Numbered from the stretch's first letter, positions 33,298 through 43,266 are shown. The stretch: DNA of 63,315 nucleotides from an uncultured Clostridia bacterium (GCA_947063485.1 CAMSSU010000004.1:1-63315); one strand, 5' to 3'. Notes: a model not told the origin generated them from the sequence alone. Made by a program: numbers and translations.

Positions 33298-35625
33298 TTC
33301 GTCTGCTCCTTGTTTTGATGATTCTATTTTACCATAATGATACTTCGGGCGGAAGAGCTTGAGCCGCAGTGCATTGCCCACCACGCAAACCGAGCTTAAG
33401 CTCATGGCCGCCGCTCCAAACATGGGCGAGAGCCGCCACCCGAGCACCCCGAAAAACACGCCTGCCGCCAGGGGAATCCCGACGCTGTTGTAGAAAAACG
33501 CCCAGAAGAGGTTTTCCTTGATGTTGCGCAGAACAGCTCTGGAAAGCTGAAATGCCGCGACCGCATCCAGCAGATCGCCCCGCATGAGCACAATATCCGC
33601 CGATTCCATGGCAATATCTGCCCCAGCGCCGATTGCAATGCCCACGTCTGCCCGGGCCAGCGCCGGCGCATCGTTGATACCATCGCCCACCATGGCGACT
33701 TTCTTGCCGCTCTTCTGCTCTTCCCGCACGGCCTTTTCCTTATCCGCCGGCAGAACCTGGGCGATGACCTTCTCAATCCCCAGCTGAGATGCTATGGCTT
33801 TTGCCGTGCGCTCATTATCCCCCGTCAGCATGACGACATCAATGCCCATAGCTTTTAGCTCTGCCACAGCCTGCCGGCTTGTGGGCTTTGGCCGATCCGC
33901 CACTGCGGCTTTGCCCAGCAGTTTTCCCTGCCCCGCAAAATACAGCACAGTCTTTCCCTGCTCTTCCAGCATCTGCGCCTGCGCAGTGCTCTCGTCAGGC
34001 AACGCAATGCCCTGCTCCTGCATGAGAGCGATATTGCCGGCAAAATACTGTTTTCCCTCTATCTGCGCGCGCAGTCCCTTGCCTGGGAGCGCCTCGAACG
34101 CCTCTGCCGCCAAAAGCTCCAGACCCCGCGCCTGGGCCTCCTGCAAAATCGCTTCGGCCAGAGGGTGTTCGGATGGCTTCTCCAGGCTGGCCGCCAGGCG
34201 GAGCAGCTCTTCTTCGCCCACGCCGTCTTCGGGCTGAAGATCTGTTACGGCGGGTTTGCCTTCGGTCAGCGTGCCCGTCTTATCTAAAATAACCGTCTTT
34301 ACCTTATGCGCAGTCTCCAGCGCCGCCGCAGATTTGACCAAAATCCCCTGCTCTGCGCCTTTGCCCGTCCCCACCATGATGGCCACAGGCGTGGCCAGGC
34401 CAAGGGCGCAGGGGCAGGAGATGACCAGCACGGAAATGCCGATGGAAAGCGCGAATTCCGCCCCTTTGCCCAGCAGCAGCCAGACTGCCGCCGCAATCAC
34501 GGCTATCGTCATCACGACTGGCACAAAAATGCCCGCCACTTTATCCGCCAATTTGGAAATGGGCGCTTTGGAGGCCGCGGCTTCCTCCACCAGCTCGATG
34601 ATTTTGGAGAGCGTCGTATCCGAGCCGACCTTTTCAGCCCGCATGGTGAAGTAGCCGGTTTTGTTGATGGAGGCCGTATAGAGCGGATCCCCCGCCCGCT
34701 TCTCCACGGGCAGGCTCTCACCCGTCAACGCCGATTCATCCACCGCGCTGCTGCCCTCCAGAAGCACGCCGTCTACCGGCACCCTCTGCCCCGGCCGCAC
34801 CGGCAGAATATCCCCAGCCTGCACCTGCTCAATGCCAATTTCTATTTCCTCGCCATCCCGCAGGACGACTGCCGTTTTGGGTGCCAGATCCATGAGCTTG
34901 GAGATCGCTTCGCTGGTTTTCCCCTTGCTGCGCGTCTCCAGAAATTTTCCCAGCGTGATAAGCGTCAAAATCATGCCCGCGGATTCAAAATAGAGATCCG
35001 CGCTATACTGCTGAACCACCGCCATATCGCCGTGCCCCAGGCCATAGCTGATGCGGAAAATCGCAAAAATGCCATAGACCATAGCTGCAGATGCACCGAC
35101 GGCGATGAGCGAATCCATATTTGGGCTGCCATGCAGCAGCGTCTTAAAACCAACGATGAAATACTTCCGGTTCAGATATAAGATGGGCAAAACCAGCAAA
35201 AACTGAACCAGCGCAAAGTTCAGCGCATTCTCATTTCCATGCAGGAAACCTGCAATAAAGCCCGGCACAGGCAGGCCAAACCACATCTGGAACATATGAT
35301 GCATGGAGACATACATCAGCGGGATCAAAAACCCGAGCGACCACCAAAACCTGGTCTTCATGCCGCGGATTTCCTCTCCTGCAATATCGGCAGGCGCGCT
35401 TTTCTGCCCCGCAGAAGCGCCGGCGATCTGCGCCCCATACCCCGCATGGCGGACTGCGCCAATAATGGCTTCCGGGCTCACTGAATCTTCAAATTCCACC
35501 TGCATACTGCCCGTCAGCAGGCTCACCGAAACCTCCTGCACGCCCGGCACTTTGCCAACCGCCTTTTCTACGTTTGCCTGGCAGGCCGCGCAGGTCATGC
35601 CGGCAACATCAAACTTTTCTTTCAT
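33082..35625 (-). CDS. copA: Copper-exporting P1B ATPase CopA with fused C-terminal CopZ-like domain
   Basis: 847 aa from the ATG at 35625 (AAGGAGTGG upstream). Order: one HMA metal-binding domain (C12, C15 in GMTCAAC), eight membrane helices, CPC at 404-406 in the ion path, phosphorylated D448 in DKTGT, GDGIND hinge, then after LRLKLFRPK a short linker and a second HMA domain at 777-847 with GMSCAHC. The C-terminal domain equals a whole CopZ chaperone. The linker codons contain AAGGAG at the right distance from Met777, so CopZ could also be made alone (see findings). Exports Cu(I). First gene of copA-csoR-(TRIC). Confidence 0.93.
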   Translation of the reverse strand: MKEKFDVAGMTCAACQANVEKAVGKVPGVQEVSVSLLTGSMQVEFEDSVSPEAIIGAVRHAGYGAQIAGASAGQKSAPADIAGEEIRGMKTRFWWSLGFLIPLMYVSMHHMFQMWFGLPVPGFIAGFLHGNENALNFALVQFLLVLPILYLNRKYFIVGFKTLLHGSPNMDSLIAVGASAAMVYGIFAIFRISYGLGHGDMAVVQQYSADLYFESAGMILTLITLGKFLETRSKGKTSEAISKLMDLAPKTAVVLRDGEEIEIGIEQVQAGDILPVRPGQRVPVDGVLLEGSSAVDESALTGESLPVEKRAGDPLYTASINKTGYFTMRAEKVGSDTTLSKIIELVEEAAASKAPISKLADKVAGIFVPVVMTIAVIAAAVWLLLGKGAEFALSIGISVLVISCPCALGLATPVAIMVGTGKGAEQGILVKSAAALETAHKVKTVILDKTGTLTEGKPAVTDLQPEDGVGEEELLRLAASLEKPSEHPLAEAILQEAQARGLELLAAEAFEALPGKGLRAQIEGKQYFAGNIALMQEQGIALPDESTAQAQMLEEQGKTVLYFAGQGKLLGKAAVADRPKPTSRQAVAELKAMGIDVVMLTGDNERTAKAIASQLGIEKVIAQVLPADKEKAVREEQKSGKKVAMVGDGINDAPALARADVGIAIGAGADIAMESADIVLMRGDLLDAVAAFQLSRAVLRNIKENLFWAFFYNSVGIPLAAGVFFGVLGWRLSPMFGAAAMSLSSVCVVGNALRLKLFRPKYHYGKIESSKQGADEMKKIVHVNGMSCAHCQAAVEKALMGVAGVEKAAVNLKKKLAEVKLAAEVSDAALMDAVNEAGFEAVSVEEK

Positions 35626-35639
35626 AACCACTCCTTCAA

Positions 35640-35656
35640 ATACCCCCCTTGGGTAT
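35640..35656. promoter_or_regulatory. CsoR operator-like dyad at the copA promoter
   Basis: ATACCC-ccctt-GGGTAT lies between the -10 (TATAAT, minus strand, 35660-35665) and the copA ribosome binding site. G/C tracts within a TACCC-GGGTA dyad are the CsoR operator form. A TTGACA is 20 bp upstream of the -10, longer than usual. Confidence 0.7.
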
Positions 35657-35780
35657 AGTATTATATTGGCAGATATTTCTTCTGTTGTCAAGCATATTCT
35701 CTGCTCCTATTGTGCCGTTTCATAAAATAAAATATGTGATCTGCGCTTTGCCTGATGCGGCCAACCTGAACTATCTGCAA

Positions 35781-35816
35781 AAAAATGGGAGCTGCCCTGA
35801 CGAAAAAGGCAGCTCC
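35781..35816 (-). terminator. Terminator of the TM2 gene
   Basis: Minus strand GGAGCTGCC / GGCAGCTCC perfect nine-base stem (35788-35796 with 35808-35816) followed by a T run. Confidence 0.85.
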
Positions 35817-35849
35817 AAGGGGAGCCGATCTGCAAATTATAAATAAAGA

Positions 35850-36254
35850 TTAGATAAAATAGGGATTTGGCCGGAACAGAATTGTGATGAAATCGATCAC
35901 CACTCCAATGCCCAGCAGTCCGCAGGTCAGAAGATAGAGCACGCCCAGCCCTGCTTTGCCTTCGTAGAATTTATGCGCCCCGAAAACGCCCAAAAACAGG
36001 CACAAGCACAGTGCGACCCATTTATTTCTGGCCTTTGCCGCCACATAGGCGTTGACACTGCTGTTCGTGTTCTGGTTGGCGTTGTTGATGACGATATTCG
36101 GCGCGCCGCCCTGGGCCACCTGCTCCACCTGCCTGCCGCACAGCGTGCAGACGACGGCATCCGCCGGTATTTTCCCGCCGCAGTGCTTGCAAAATTTCTC
36201 CGGCGCCTGCTGAGGGGGCACTTGCTGCTGCGCAGCTTTCTGTTCCATATCCAT
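35850..36254 (-). CDS. TM2-domain protein with N-terminal zinc ribbon
   Basis: 134 aa. Gln/Pro-rich start, then a zinc ribbon CKHCGG...CTLCG at about residues 22-40, an Asn-rich linker, and a TM2 domain: KWVALCLCLFLGVFGAHKFYEGKAGLGVLYLLTCGLLGIGVVIDFI with two membrane helices and the GAHKFY-type turn. TM2 proteins are small membrane proteins of unknown role. GGAGGAAATTAGC precedes the ATG. Promoter TTGACA-17-TATACT at 36289-36317. Single gene, divergent from an XRE regulator that may control it. Confidence 0.88.
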   Translation of the reverse strand: MDMEQKAAQQQVPPQQAPEKFCKHCGGKIPADAVVCTLCGRQVEQVAQGGAPNIVINNANQNTNSSVNAYVAAKARNKWVALCLCLFLGVFGAHKFYEGKAGLGVLYLLTCGLLGIGVVIDFITILFRPNPYFI

Positions 36255-36288
36255 GCTAATTTCCTCCTAAAGAACTCTTAGTAAGGCC

Positions 36289-36338
36289 AGTATAGCAAAG
36301 GGCGCGAAAATTGTCAATTTTTATTAATCATTAATGAT
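36289..36338. promoter_or_regulatory. TM2 promoter and adjacent 12-bp palindrome
   Basis: Minus strand TTGACA (36312-36317), 17-bp spacer, TATACT (36289-36294). ATCATTAATGAT at 36327-36338 is a perfect palindrome ten bases upstream of the -35, between this promoter and the XRE gene, a likely operator. Confidence 0.6.
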
Positions 36339-36390
36339 AATTATATATCATTTTGCGCAATATATAATTGACAGCAGGGGAGGGACTTAC

Positions 36391-36690
36391 ATGTTCATAC
36401 AGGCAGATACTCGCATTAAGCAGCTGCGCCTGTCCCGAGGGATGACGCAGACAGAGCTGGCCAAAGTCATGTCGGTTACGCGCTCCAGCGTCAACGCCTG
36501 GGAAATGGGTATTTCTGTGCCCACGGCGGCAAAGCTGGTAGAGCTTTCTTTGTTCTTCCATGTCTCCACAGATTATCTTCTTGGCATGGATGACGCGGAA
36601 AGCGTGCGGCTGGATGGCTATACGAAGGAGCAGAAGGAGCTCATCTTCGCACTGCTTTCCTATTTTGAAAAGGAAAAATCCGAGGATTAG
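36391..36690 (+). CDS. XRE-family regulator, 99 aa
   Basis: Start at 36391 chosen for GGGGAGGG eight bases before it. Residues 6-62 form a Cro-type HTH: RIKQLRLSRGMTQTELAKVM, SRSSVNAWEMGISVPTAAKLVEL, ending in DYLLGMDD, as in many short SinR-like repressors. A 30-residue acidic helix follows. A TATAAT at 36363-36368 may be its -10. Divergent from the TM2 gene with a palindrome in between; autoregulation and control of TM2 are inferred. Confidence 0.87.
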   Translation: MFIQADTRIKQLRLSRGMTQTELAKVMSVTRSSVNAWEMGISVPTAAKLVELSLFFHVSTDYLLGMDDAESVRLDGYTKEQKELIFALLSYFEKEKSED

Positions 36691-36722
36691 CCCCAGCCAT
36701 CGGCAGGCAAACTGCGCGGCAC

Positions 36723-36752
36723 AAAAAAGCGCCCAAATAAGGGCGCTTTTTT
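36723..36752. terminator. Bidirectional terminator between XRE and gatB
   Basis: AAAAAAGCGCCC-aaataa-GGGCGCTTTTTT. Confidence 0.9.
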
Positions 36753-36761
36753 GATGCATCG

Positions 36762-38180
36762 CTATTCCTCTAATATTCTCTCTATCAGCCTGCGCAAGAT
36801 GGCCGCATTGCCTCTGCCGCCCGTCTCGGCCATGGCCTGGCCGATGATGGCGCCAATCGCCTGTTTCTTGCCCCGCTTATAGTCGGCCGCAGATTTTTCG
36901 CATTGCCGCACAGCGCTTCTGGCAATGGGCTCCAAGACGCCCTCATCGCTCTGCTGCCAGAGCTCCATGCGATCAAGATATGCCGATGGCTCTTCCCGCT
37001 CCTCCCAGAGGGCCGCAACGGCCTTTTTCGCCGCCGCCGCACTGATCTTCTCCTGGCCCACGAACTCGGCCAACTGCGCCAGATGCTCCGGCGGGATGGG
37101 GATCGCCGTCTCTGCTCCCAGCAGCCGGAACACCTCCCCCAGCATCAGCGCCGAAAGCGCTTTGGGATAGGCGCATTGTTCTGCCGCCTGCTCGAAATAA
37201 TCCGCAACCTCCCGCTCGCTGACCAAAATCTCCGCATCTGCCGGGGCAATTTGATATCGCTTTATATACCGCGCCTTGCGGGCATCCGGCAGCTCCGGGA
37301 TGCTGGCGGCAATGCGGGAAACCTCCTGCTGGCTGACCACAATGGGCACCAGATCCGGATCGGGGAAATAGCGGTAGTCGTCGGCATCCTCCTTGCTGCG
37401 CATGGAAAAGGTTTTCCCCAGGCTCTGATCGAACCGCCGCGTCTCCTGAGTGATGGCCTCTCCCGCCTCCACCGCCTGCACCTGCCTTGCGAATTCATAT
37501 TCGATGGCCTTGGCGATAAACTGGAAGGAGTTGAGGTTTTTCATCTCGGTGCGCGTGCCAAGAGCCTGCTCTCCCTTTTTGCGGACAGAGAGGTTGACAT
37601 CGCAGCGCATGGAGCCCTCCTGCATTTTGCAGTCGGATACGCCGGTATAGATGAGGATTGCCCGGAGCTTGCGCAAAAATGCGTTGACTTCCTCGGCCGA
37701 GCGCAAATCCGGCTCGGAGACGATCTCGATGAGCGGCACGCCGCAGCGGTTGTAATCGCAGAGCGTCTCCCCGCCGGCCGTATGCACCAGCTTGCCCGCG
37801 TCCTCCTCGATATGAATGCGCGTGATGCCAATGCGCTTTGGCGCCCCGCAGTCGATATCTAGGTATCCATGCTGGCAGAGGGGCAGATCGTACTGCGAGA
37901 TCTGGTACGCCTTGGGCAGATCCGGGTAGAAATAGTTTTTGCGATCCTGTTTGGAAAACTCCGCAATCTCGCAATTCGTCGCAAGGCCGGCCCGCACCGC
38001 GTATTCCACCACCTTCTCATTGAGCACGGGCAGCACCCCCGGCATCCCCATGCAGACCGGGCAGCACTGCGTATTGGGCTGGGCGCCAAAGGCCGTGGAA
38101 CAGCCGCAGAAAATCTTGCTCTGCGTTTTCAGTTCCACATGCACTTCCACTCCAATGACCATCTCAAACTCTTTTTTCAT
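36762..38180 (-). CDS. gatB: Asp-tRNA(Asn)/Glu-tRNA(Gln) amidotransferase subunit B
   Basis: 472 aa. N-terminal [19 protein letters not shown], with [15 protein letters not shown] near 150 and [14 protein letters not shown] near 225, plus a C-terminal YqeY-like tail. GatB phosphorylates and amidates misacylated tRNA with ammonia from GatA. The ATG overlaps the gatA stop (ATGA), so the two are translationally coupled. Last gene of the aspS/gatC-gatA-gatB operon. Confidence 0.96.
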   Translation of the reverse strand: MKKEFEMVIGVEVHVELKTQSKIFCGCSTAFGAQPNTQCCPVCMGMPGVLPVLNEKVVEYAVRAGLATNCEIAEFSKQDRKNYFYPDLPKAYQISQYDLPLCQHGYLDIDCGAPKRIGITRIHIEEDAGKLVHTAGGETLCDYNRCGVPLIEIVSEPDLRSAEEVNAFLRKLRAILIYTGVSDCKMQEGSMRCDVNLSVRKKGEQALGTRTEMKNLNSFQFIAKAIEYEFARQVQAVEAGEAITQETRRFDQSLGKTFSMRSKEDADDYRYFPDPDLVPIVVSQQEVSRIAASIPELPDARKARYIKRYQIAPADAEILVSEREVADYFEQAAEQCAYPKALSALMLGEVFRLLGAETAIPIPPEHLAQLAEFVGQEKISAAAAKKAVAALWEEREEPSAYLDRMELWQQSDEGVLEPIARSAVRQCEKSAADYKRGKKQAIGAIIGQAMAETGGRGNAAILRRLIERILEE

Positions 38181-39619
38181 CTTGCCGCCCCCTTTTCCTG
38201 CTCAAAAGCGTATGCCGCCTGATATAGTTCCGCCTCGCCAAAAGCCCTGCCGATGAGCTGCATCCCGATGGGAAGCCCCTCCGCATCCCTGCCGCAGGGC
38301 AGCGAGAGCGCAGGCAGGCCGGCAATATTGACGGGCACCGTGTAGATATCCCCCAGATACATCTGGAGCGGATCGCCGGTTTTCTCCCCCAGGCGGTAGG
38401 CCGTCGTCGGGGCGACGGGAGCGAGAATCATATCGCATTGCTCCAATACGCGCTCAAACTCCCGCTTGATGAGCGTGCGCACCTCCAGCGCCTTCTTATA
38501 ATAAGCGTCGTAGTAACCTGCCGATAGGACAAAACTGCCCAGCATGATCCTGCGCTTGACTTCTGCGCCAAATCCTTCACTGCGGGAGCGCTCGTAGAGC
38601 TGCTCGATTCCCTCAAAGTTTTCCGAGCGGAAGCCGTATTTGATGCCGTCGAACCGCGCCAGGTTGGAAGAAGCCTCTGCGGATGAGATGACGTAGTAGG
38701 CCGGCAGGGCATTTTTCAGCACAGGCATACTCACCTGCACGATCTCCGCCCCCTGCCGCTCCATGGTTTTGGCCGCGGCCAGAATGCTCTGGCGGATCTC
38801 GCCCTGCAGCCCTTCCCCAAAGAACTCTTCCGGCACCGCGATTTTCATGCCCCGAATGGATTTCCCCAGCTTCGCGCCGTAGTCCCCGTATTCGCGCGCA
38901 ACGCTGGTCGCATCCCGCCTATCGTGCCCGGCAATGGCCGAAAGCACCAGCGCCGAATCCCGGACGTCTCTGGTCAGCGGCCCAATCTGATCCAGCGAAG
39001 AGGCAAAGGCGATGAGGCCATAGCGCGAGACTGCGCCATATGTCGGCTTCATGCCGACCACGCCGCAGAAGGCCGCAGGCTGGCGGATGGAGCCGCCCGT
39101 ATCCGAGCCCAGCGAAAAGACCGCTTCCCCCGCCGCGACTGCCGCGGCACTCCCCCCCGAGCTTCCCCCTGGAACATGCTCCAGGTTTGCCGGGTTTTTG
39201 GTTGGATGAAAATAGGAGTTTTCCGTGCTGGAGCCCATAGCGAATTCATCCATATTCAGTTTGCCCAGCAGTACGCTGTCCCGCAGTTTTTCCACGGCAA
39301 ACGCATCGTAGGGCGGAATAAAATGCTCCAGCATCCGGGAGGCGCAGGTCGTCCGGATGCCCTTGGTGCAGAGGTTATCCTTGAGCGCCATGGGGATGCC
39401 CGCCAGCGCCCCCAGCCGCTCGCCTTTGGCTCGGCGCGCATCGATGCTCTGCGCCTGCGCTTTGGCGCGCTCCTCCTCTACCAGAAGGTATGCGCCCACT
39501 TCCGGCTCTCTTTTTCTAATCTCCGCCAGATATGCCTCTGTGGCCTCCAGCGCGCTCAGGCGGCCCTGCTCCATCTCCTGCCGCATCTCATATGCGCTAA
39601 GCTTTAAAATATCGCTCAT
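38177..39619 (-). CDS. gatA: Asp-tRNA(Asn)/Glu-tRNA(Gln) amidotransferase subunit A
   Basis: 480 aa amidase-signature enzyme that releases ammonia from glutamine. The Ser-cisSer-Lys triad region is visible: [11 protein letters not shown] near residue 77 (Lys) and [17 protein letters not shown] near 150 (Ser residues). [18 protein letters not shown] completes the signature. It starts 12 bases after the aspS-gatC stop and ends in TGA overlapping gatB. Confidence 0.96.
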   Translation of the reverse strand: MSDILKLSAYEMRQEMEQGRLSALEATEAYLAEIRKREPEVGAYLLVEEERAKAQAQSIDARRAKGERLGALAGIPMALKDNLCTKGIRTTCASRMLEHFIPPYDAFAVEKLRDSVLLGKLNMDEFAMGSSTENSYFHPTKNPANLEHVPGGSSGGSAAAVAAGEAVFSLGSDTGGSIRQPAAFCGVVGMKPTYGAVSRYGLIAFASSLDQIGPLTRDVRDSALVLSAIAGHDRRDATSVAREYGDYGAKLGKSIRGMKIAVPEEFFGEGLQGEIRQSILAAAKTMERQGAEIVQVSMPVLKNALPAYYVISSAEASSNLARFDGIKYGFRSENFEGIEQLYERSRSEGFGAEVKRRIMLGSFVLSAGYYDAYYKKALEVRTLIKREFERVLEQCDMILAPVAPTTAYRLGEKTGDPLQMYLGDIYTVPVNIAGLPALSLPCGRDAEGLPIGMQLIGRAFGEAELYQAAYAFEQEKGAAR

Positions 39620-39631
39620 CTCTTCCGCCTC

Positions 39632-41704
39632 CTATTCGATCACCTGGGGAACCATCAGATACCCATCCTGCGCGCTGGGCGCATTTTCCAGCAGCTGCTC
39701 CCTCGGCATACTGGGCAGAACCTCATCTCTTCGCAGGACGTTCTGCATGGGGACGACGTGCGCCGTGGGCGGCACGCCCGCCGTATCGATTCCCGCCAGC
39801 TGATCTGCAAAGGCGATAATGGCAGAGAGCTCACCCTCCATCGTCTGTTCTTCCTCGGGGGAAAGCGCCAGCTTGGAAAGCCGGGCGACTTTTTTTACGT
39901 CCACCCGCTTTTTACTGCGCTTCTGCGCCTGCTTCCCCTCTTCCCGGAAGCTCTGCCCCAGCCCCAGCACTTCCAGCTGCTCTTCGCTGACGTAATCCGG
40001 CGCCAGCGTCATCGGGCAGGCGGCGTCTTTGGTCTTGGGGAAAGCCGTAACATCCCGCAGTGATTCTGCCCCCAAAAGCAGCATGGCCAGGCGGTCCAGC
40101 CCAAAGGCAAACCCGCCGTGCGGCGGCGTCCCATAGCCAAAGGCATCCACCAAAAAGCCGAATTTTTCCTGAATCTGCTGTTCGGAGAAGCCCAGCGCCT
40201 GGAACATGGCCTGCTGTACCGCCTGATCGTGGATGCGGATACTGCCGCTGCCCAGCTCGGTCCCGTTGAGCACGACGTCGTAAGCCTGGGCCCGCACCTT
40301 CTCCGGCGCGGTTTTGAGATACTGCAGGTCCTCCGGATAGGGCATGGTGAAGGGGTGGTGCGTCGCCACATAGCGGCGCTCCTCCTGGGAATATTCAAAT
40401 TCCGGAAAATCCGTGACCAGCAGGAACCGATACTCTCCCTCTTTGCGCAGGCCCAGCAGATCCGCCAGCGCCAGCCGCAGTCCGCCCAGCACCCGGCGCA
40501 CTGTCGCCAGCTGATCTGCGCAGAACAGGATGAAATCACCCGGCTGCGCGCCGGTTTTCTCTATGATGGCCCGAATCTCCTCCGGCTTAAAATACTTGGT
40601 CAGAATCGAGTAAACCTCGCCGTCTTCCCGCAGTGCGATCCACGCCATGCCCTTGGCGCCCAGCCGCTGAGCCTTGGCCGTGAGCTCTTCAATGGTGCTG
40701 CGGGTAAAGGCCGCGCCGTCCGGAATGCAGAGCGCGCGCACCACGCCTCCTGCTTCGGCGACACTGCGGAATACGCCAAAACTGCAAGTTTTCGCGATCT
40801 CGGTTAGTTCAATGATTGGCAGATCAAAGCGCAGATCCGGCTTATCCGTCCCGTAGAGATCCATGGCCTGCTGCCAGGTCAGCCGCGGAAATTTCTCCGC
40901 AAGCTCGATGCCCATGACGCTTCGCATGAGGGATTTGAACATCTGCTCTAGGTGCACAAGCACATCCTCCTGCTCCACGAAGGAGAGCTCCATATCCACC
41001 TGGGTGAATTCCGGCTGGCGGTCTGCCCGCAAATCCTCATCCCTAAAGCACCGGGCAATCTGGTAGTATTTATCCATGCCGCCCACCATGAGCAGCTGCT
41101 TGAAAATCTGCGGCGACTGGGGCAGCGCATAAAACGCCCCGGGGTGTACCCGGCTGGGCACCAGATAGTCCCGCGCGCCTTCGGGCGTGCTCTTGGTTAG
41201 AATGGGCGTTTCTACCTCGATAAAGCCGGCCCCGTCCAGATAATCCCGCACGGCTCTGGCCAGCTTATGGCGGAAGCGCAGGTTTTTTTGCATCTGTTCC
41301 CGGCGCAAATCCAGATAGCGGTGTTTGAGCCGCAGTTCCTCCTTGACGCCCGCCGCATCAGCCATCTGAAAGGGCAGCGCTTTGGAGACCGAGAGAATTT
41401 TGAGCCCCTCGGCCCGCAGTTCAATCGTCCCGGTTTTGAGCTTTGGGTTATAGGTCTGCTCATCGCGGATCTCAATTCTCCCCCAAACCTCGATGGCGGA
41501 TTCATTTCGGAGCGTCTCCGCCTGGGCAAAGCCTTCGCCCAGCAGATCCATATTGCAGACCACCTGCAAAATGCCCTCCCTATCCCGCAAATCCAGGAAA
41601 ATGACGCCGCCCATATCCCGCTTGGCCGCCACCCATCCAGCCGCCGTCGCCCGCTGACCGACATAGTCTTCCGTAAATTCTCCGCAATATTTCGTCCTTC
41701 TCAT
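39632..41704 (-). CDS. aspS-gatC: Aspartyl-tRNA synthetase fused to amidotransferase subunit C
   Basis: 690 aa from ATG at 41704 (AGGAG seven bases upstream; ATG at 41710 also possible). Residues 1-570 are a complete bacterial AspRS: N-terminal OB fold with RTKYCGEF and GWVAAKRDMGGVIFLDLRD, class II motif 2 (FRDEDLRADRQPEFTQ), GAD insertion, and motif 3 FAFGLDRL. After a charged linker, residues 600-690 are a full GatC (VARLSKLALSPEEE, then LLENAPSAQDGYLMVP). Fusion would tether the enzyme that makes Asp-tRNA(Asn) to the amidotransferase that repairs it. No separate gatC is seen. Where Pseudomonas-type non-discriminating AspRS has His in RRDHGG, this has Met. Confidence 0.93.
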   Translation of the reverse strand: MRRTKYCGEFTEDYVGQRATAAGWVAAKRDMGGVIFLDLRDREGILQVVCNMDLLGEGFAQAETLRNESAIEVWGRIEIRDEQTYNPKLKTGTIELRAEGLKILSVSKALPFQMADAAGVKEELRLKHRYLDLRREQMQKNLRFRHKLARAVRDYLDGAGFIEVETPILTKSTPEGARDYLVPSRVHPGAFYALPQSPQIFKQLLMVGGMDKYYQIARCFRDEDLRADRQPEFTQVDMELSFVEQEDVLVHLEQMFKSLMRSVMGIELAEKFPRLTWQQAMDLYGTDKPDLRFDLPIIELTEIAKTCSFGVFRSVAEAGGVVRALCIPDGAAFTRSTIEELTAKAQRLGAKGMAWIALREDGEVYSILTKYFKPEEIRAIIEKTGAQPGDFILFCADQLATVRRVLGGLRLALADLLGLRKEGEYRFLLVTDFPEFEYSQEERRYVATHHPFTMPYPEDLQYLKTAPEKVRAQAYDVVLNGTELGSGSIRIHDQAVQQAMFQALGFSEQQIQEKFGFLVDAFGYGTPPHGGFAFGLDRLAMLLLGAESLRDVTAFPKTKDAACPMTLAPDYVSEEQLEVLGLGQSFREEGKQAQKRSKKRVDVKKVARLSKLALSPEEEQTMEGELSAIIAFADQLAGIDTAGVPPTAHVVPMQNVLRRDEVLPSMPREQLLENAPSAQDGYLMVPQVIE

Positions 41705-41733
41705 CGCCATGCTCCTTCCACCTCTTTTGCAAA

Positions 41734-42000
41734 TAAAAAAAGCTTTTCCTCCCCTGATAGGGACGAAAAGCTCTGTTTCCGCGGTACCACCCAAATAGAT
41801 AGAAAAATTCTATCCGCTCATCCGGATACGCCCAAAGGGATATCCTGCGGCGATAACGCTCCGCCTGCGTCTCGGCCTACTCGCTCTCTTTCGGCCCAGC
41901 GGCTCCCGGATGTTCTTCAGCAAAAAATCCGCACCCGGCTCGCACCATCCCGGGCTCTCTTTGGCTACCATTTCCGCATACTCTTCCGATCCACGCCTTT
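41734..42000 (-). promoter_or_regulatory. T-box leader of the aspS-gatC-gatA-gatB operon
   Basis: The minus strand holds the antiterminator sequence GGGTGGTACCGCGG (41779-41792), preceded by a GATAGAA/TTCTATC stem and a long Stem I, and followed by a terminator (AGCTTTTC pairing across 41741-41773, T run 41734-41740). In Stem I the S-turn AGTA and the lower helix GGAT/ATCC place the specifier at AAC (41912-41914), an Asn codon, followed by the usual purine. The overlapping GAA (41913-41915) is a Glu codon. Uncharged tRNA would stabilise the antiterminator and allow expression. Confidence 0.88.
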
Positions 42001-42006
42001 GTTCAA

Positions 42007-42034
42007 ATTATATCGCTATTTTACGGCTTGTCAA
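42007..42034 (-). promoter_or_regulatory. Promoter of the T-box operon
   Basis: Minus strand TTGACA (42029-42034), 16-bp spacer, TATAAT (42007-42012). Confidence 0.8.
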
Positions 42035-42052
42035 GATATTTTATGCAAGTTT

Positions 42053-42964
42053 TCACTCTTCGGCTGCATTTTCCTGCCGGATAGGCTTGCCGTTTTTGCG
42101 TAAAAACTGCAATTTTGTCTCGGAGATGATGACAGCGATAAACACCAATATGAATCCTGCCGCAAGCTTTCCTGTCATTTTCTCGCCGTAGAACAGTACG
42201 GAGAACAGCACGCCGAACACGGATTCCAGGCTCAAAATGATGGAAGCTGTGGCCGGGTGCGTATATTTCTGCCCGATGGTTTGCAGCAGCATGCCGCCGC
42301 CTGTGGCCGCAACGCCCAGGAAGATAACTGCCCAGATGGCCTCCGCGCCAGCCTGCACGCTGGTCGTCTCGAACAGCGCGGCAGAGGTCCAGGAACAAAC
42401 AGCCGCTGTGCCAAATTGCAGGATCGTCAGCAGAATCGCGTCTCTGCCCCGGGATGCCTTGGCCACGACGACCATATGCACCGCGTAAAATACGCCGCCC
42501 AGCAGCGTCAGCGCATCGCCGATGCCAATGGAAAAATCGTCCGTCAGGGAAATCAGCCCAATGCCCAAAATGCAGAGAAGCGCGGCGGAAATGTTATAGA
42601 GATCCGGCGCCTTCTTCTCGGTCAGCCAATACAGAAAGGGCACGATGACGCAGTAAACCGCCGTCAAAAACGCATTTTTGCCCGGAGTGGTAAACTGAAT
42701 GCCGATGGTCTGCACACAGTAAGCCAAAAAGAGCAGAACGCCCATCAGCACGCCCCGCCAGAGATAACCCCAATCCAGTTTCTTCCAGCAGTGAAAGCAT
42801 ACCAGCCCCAGCAGCACAAACGCGATGGAAAACCGCCATGCCAAAAGCAGGTTGGGCGGGAACGCATCCACGGTGTTTTTGACGATAAAAAAAGTCCCTC
42901 CCCAGACGATCGCCGCGACAAACAGCGCCAGAGAAGACCATTTTTGCATTTGTTTTTCTTTCAT
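42053..42964 (-). CDS. EamA/DMT-family transporter
   Basis: 303 aa with ten hydrophobic helices in two EamA repeats. The first begins SSLALFVAAIVWGGTFFIVKNTVDAFPP and ends near GLISLTDD; the second begins GDALTLLGGVFYAVHMV and ends LGVAATGGGML...SLESVFGVLF, all typical of drug/metabolite transporters (RhaT/YdcZ-like). Probably exports or imports a small metabolite; the substrate is unknown. AAGGAGAAAAGCAA precedes the ATG. Its promoter (TTGACA-18-TATAAT) lies at 43093-43122, giving a 125-base leader with small hairpins (for example TTTGCC/GGCAAA) but no riboswitch I can name. Confidence 0.9.
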   Translation of the reverse strand: MKEKQMQKWSSLALFVAAIVWGGTFFIVKNTVDAFPPNLLLAWRFSIAFVLLGLVCFHCWKKLDWGYLWRGVLMGVLLFLAYCVQTIGIQFTTPGKNAFLTAVYCVIVPFLYWLTEKKAPDLYNISAALLCILGIGLISLTDDFSIGIGDALTLLGGVFYAVHMVVVAKASRGRDAILLTILQFGTAAVCSWTSAALFETTSVQAGAEAIWAVIFLGVAATGGGMLLQTIGQKYTHPATASIILSLESVFGVLFSVLFYGEKMTGKLAAGFILVFIAVIISETKLQFLRKNGKPIRQENAAEE

Positions 42965-43092
42965 TTGCTTTTCTCCTTAAAAAATTCCGTTTCCACCAGC
43001 TTTGCCTTCGCCAAAAAGGCAAAAGAAAAACAGGAATCTTTTTTTCCGGGAATCCGCAAAAGAAGCGCATCTGTTTTTGGTGCGTCTTTCAA

Positions 43093-43122
43093 ATTATAAG
43101 CGTCTGGGCGGCGCTCTGTCAA
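43093..43122 (-). promoter_or_regulatory. Promoter of the EamA transporter
   Basis: Minus strand TTGACA (43117-43122), 18-bp spacer, TATAAT (43093-43098). The 419-bp gap 42965-43383 also contains the glnN promoter and leader hairpin. Confidence 0.75.
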
Positions 43123-43266
43123 CCCCCGGTGCCTTTCCCTTCGGCGCAGGCATGCTGCGGTTTGCAGTCCTCACTCCATTCGGCTTCATTTTTTCTCTTT
43201 ATCCTCTTTATTTTATCTCTTTTTTGCAATTTTCCAATTTCATCCTGCAAATTTTGATAAAAAATG

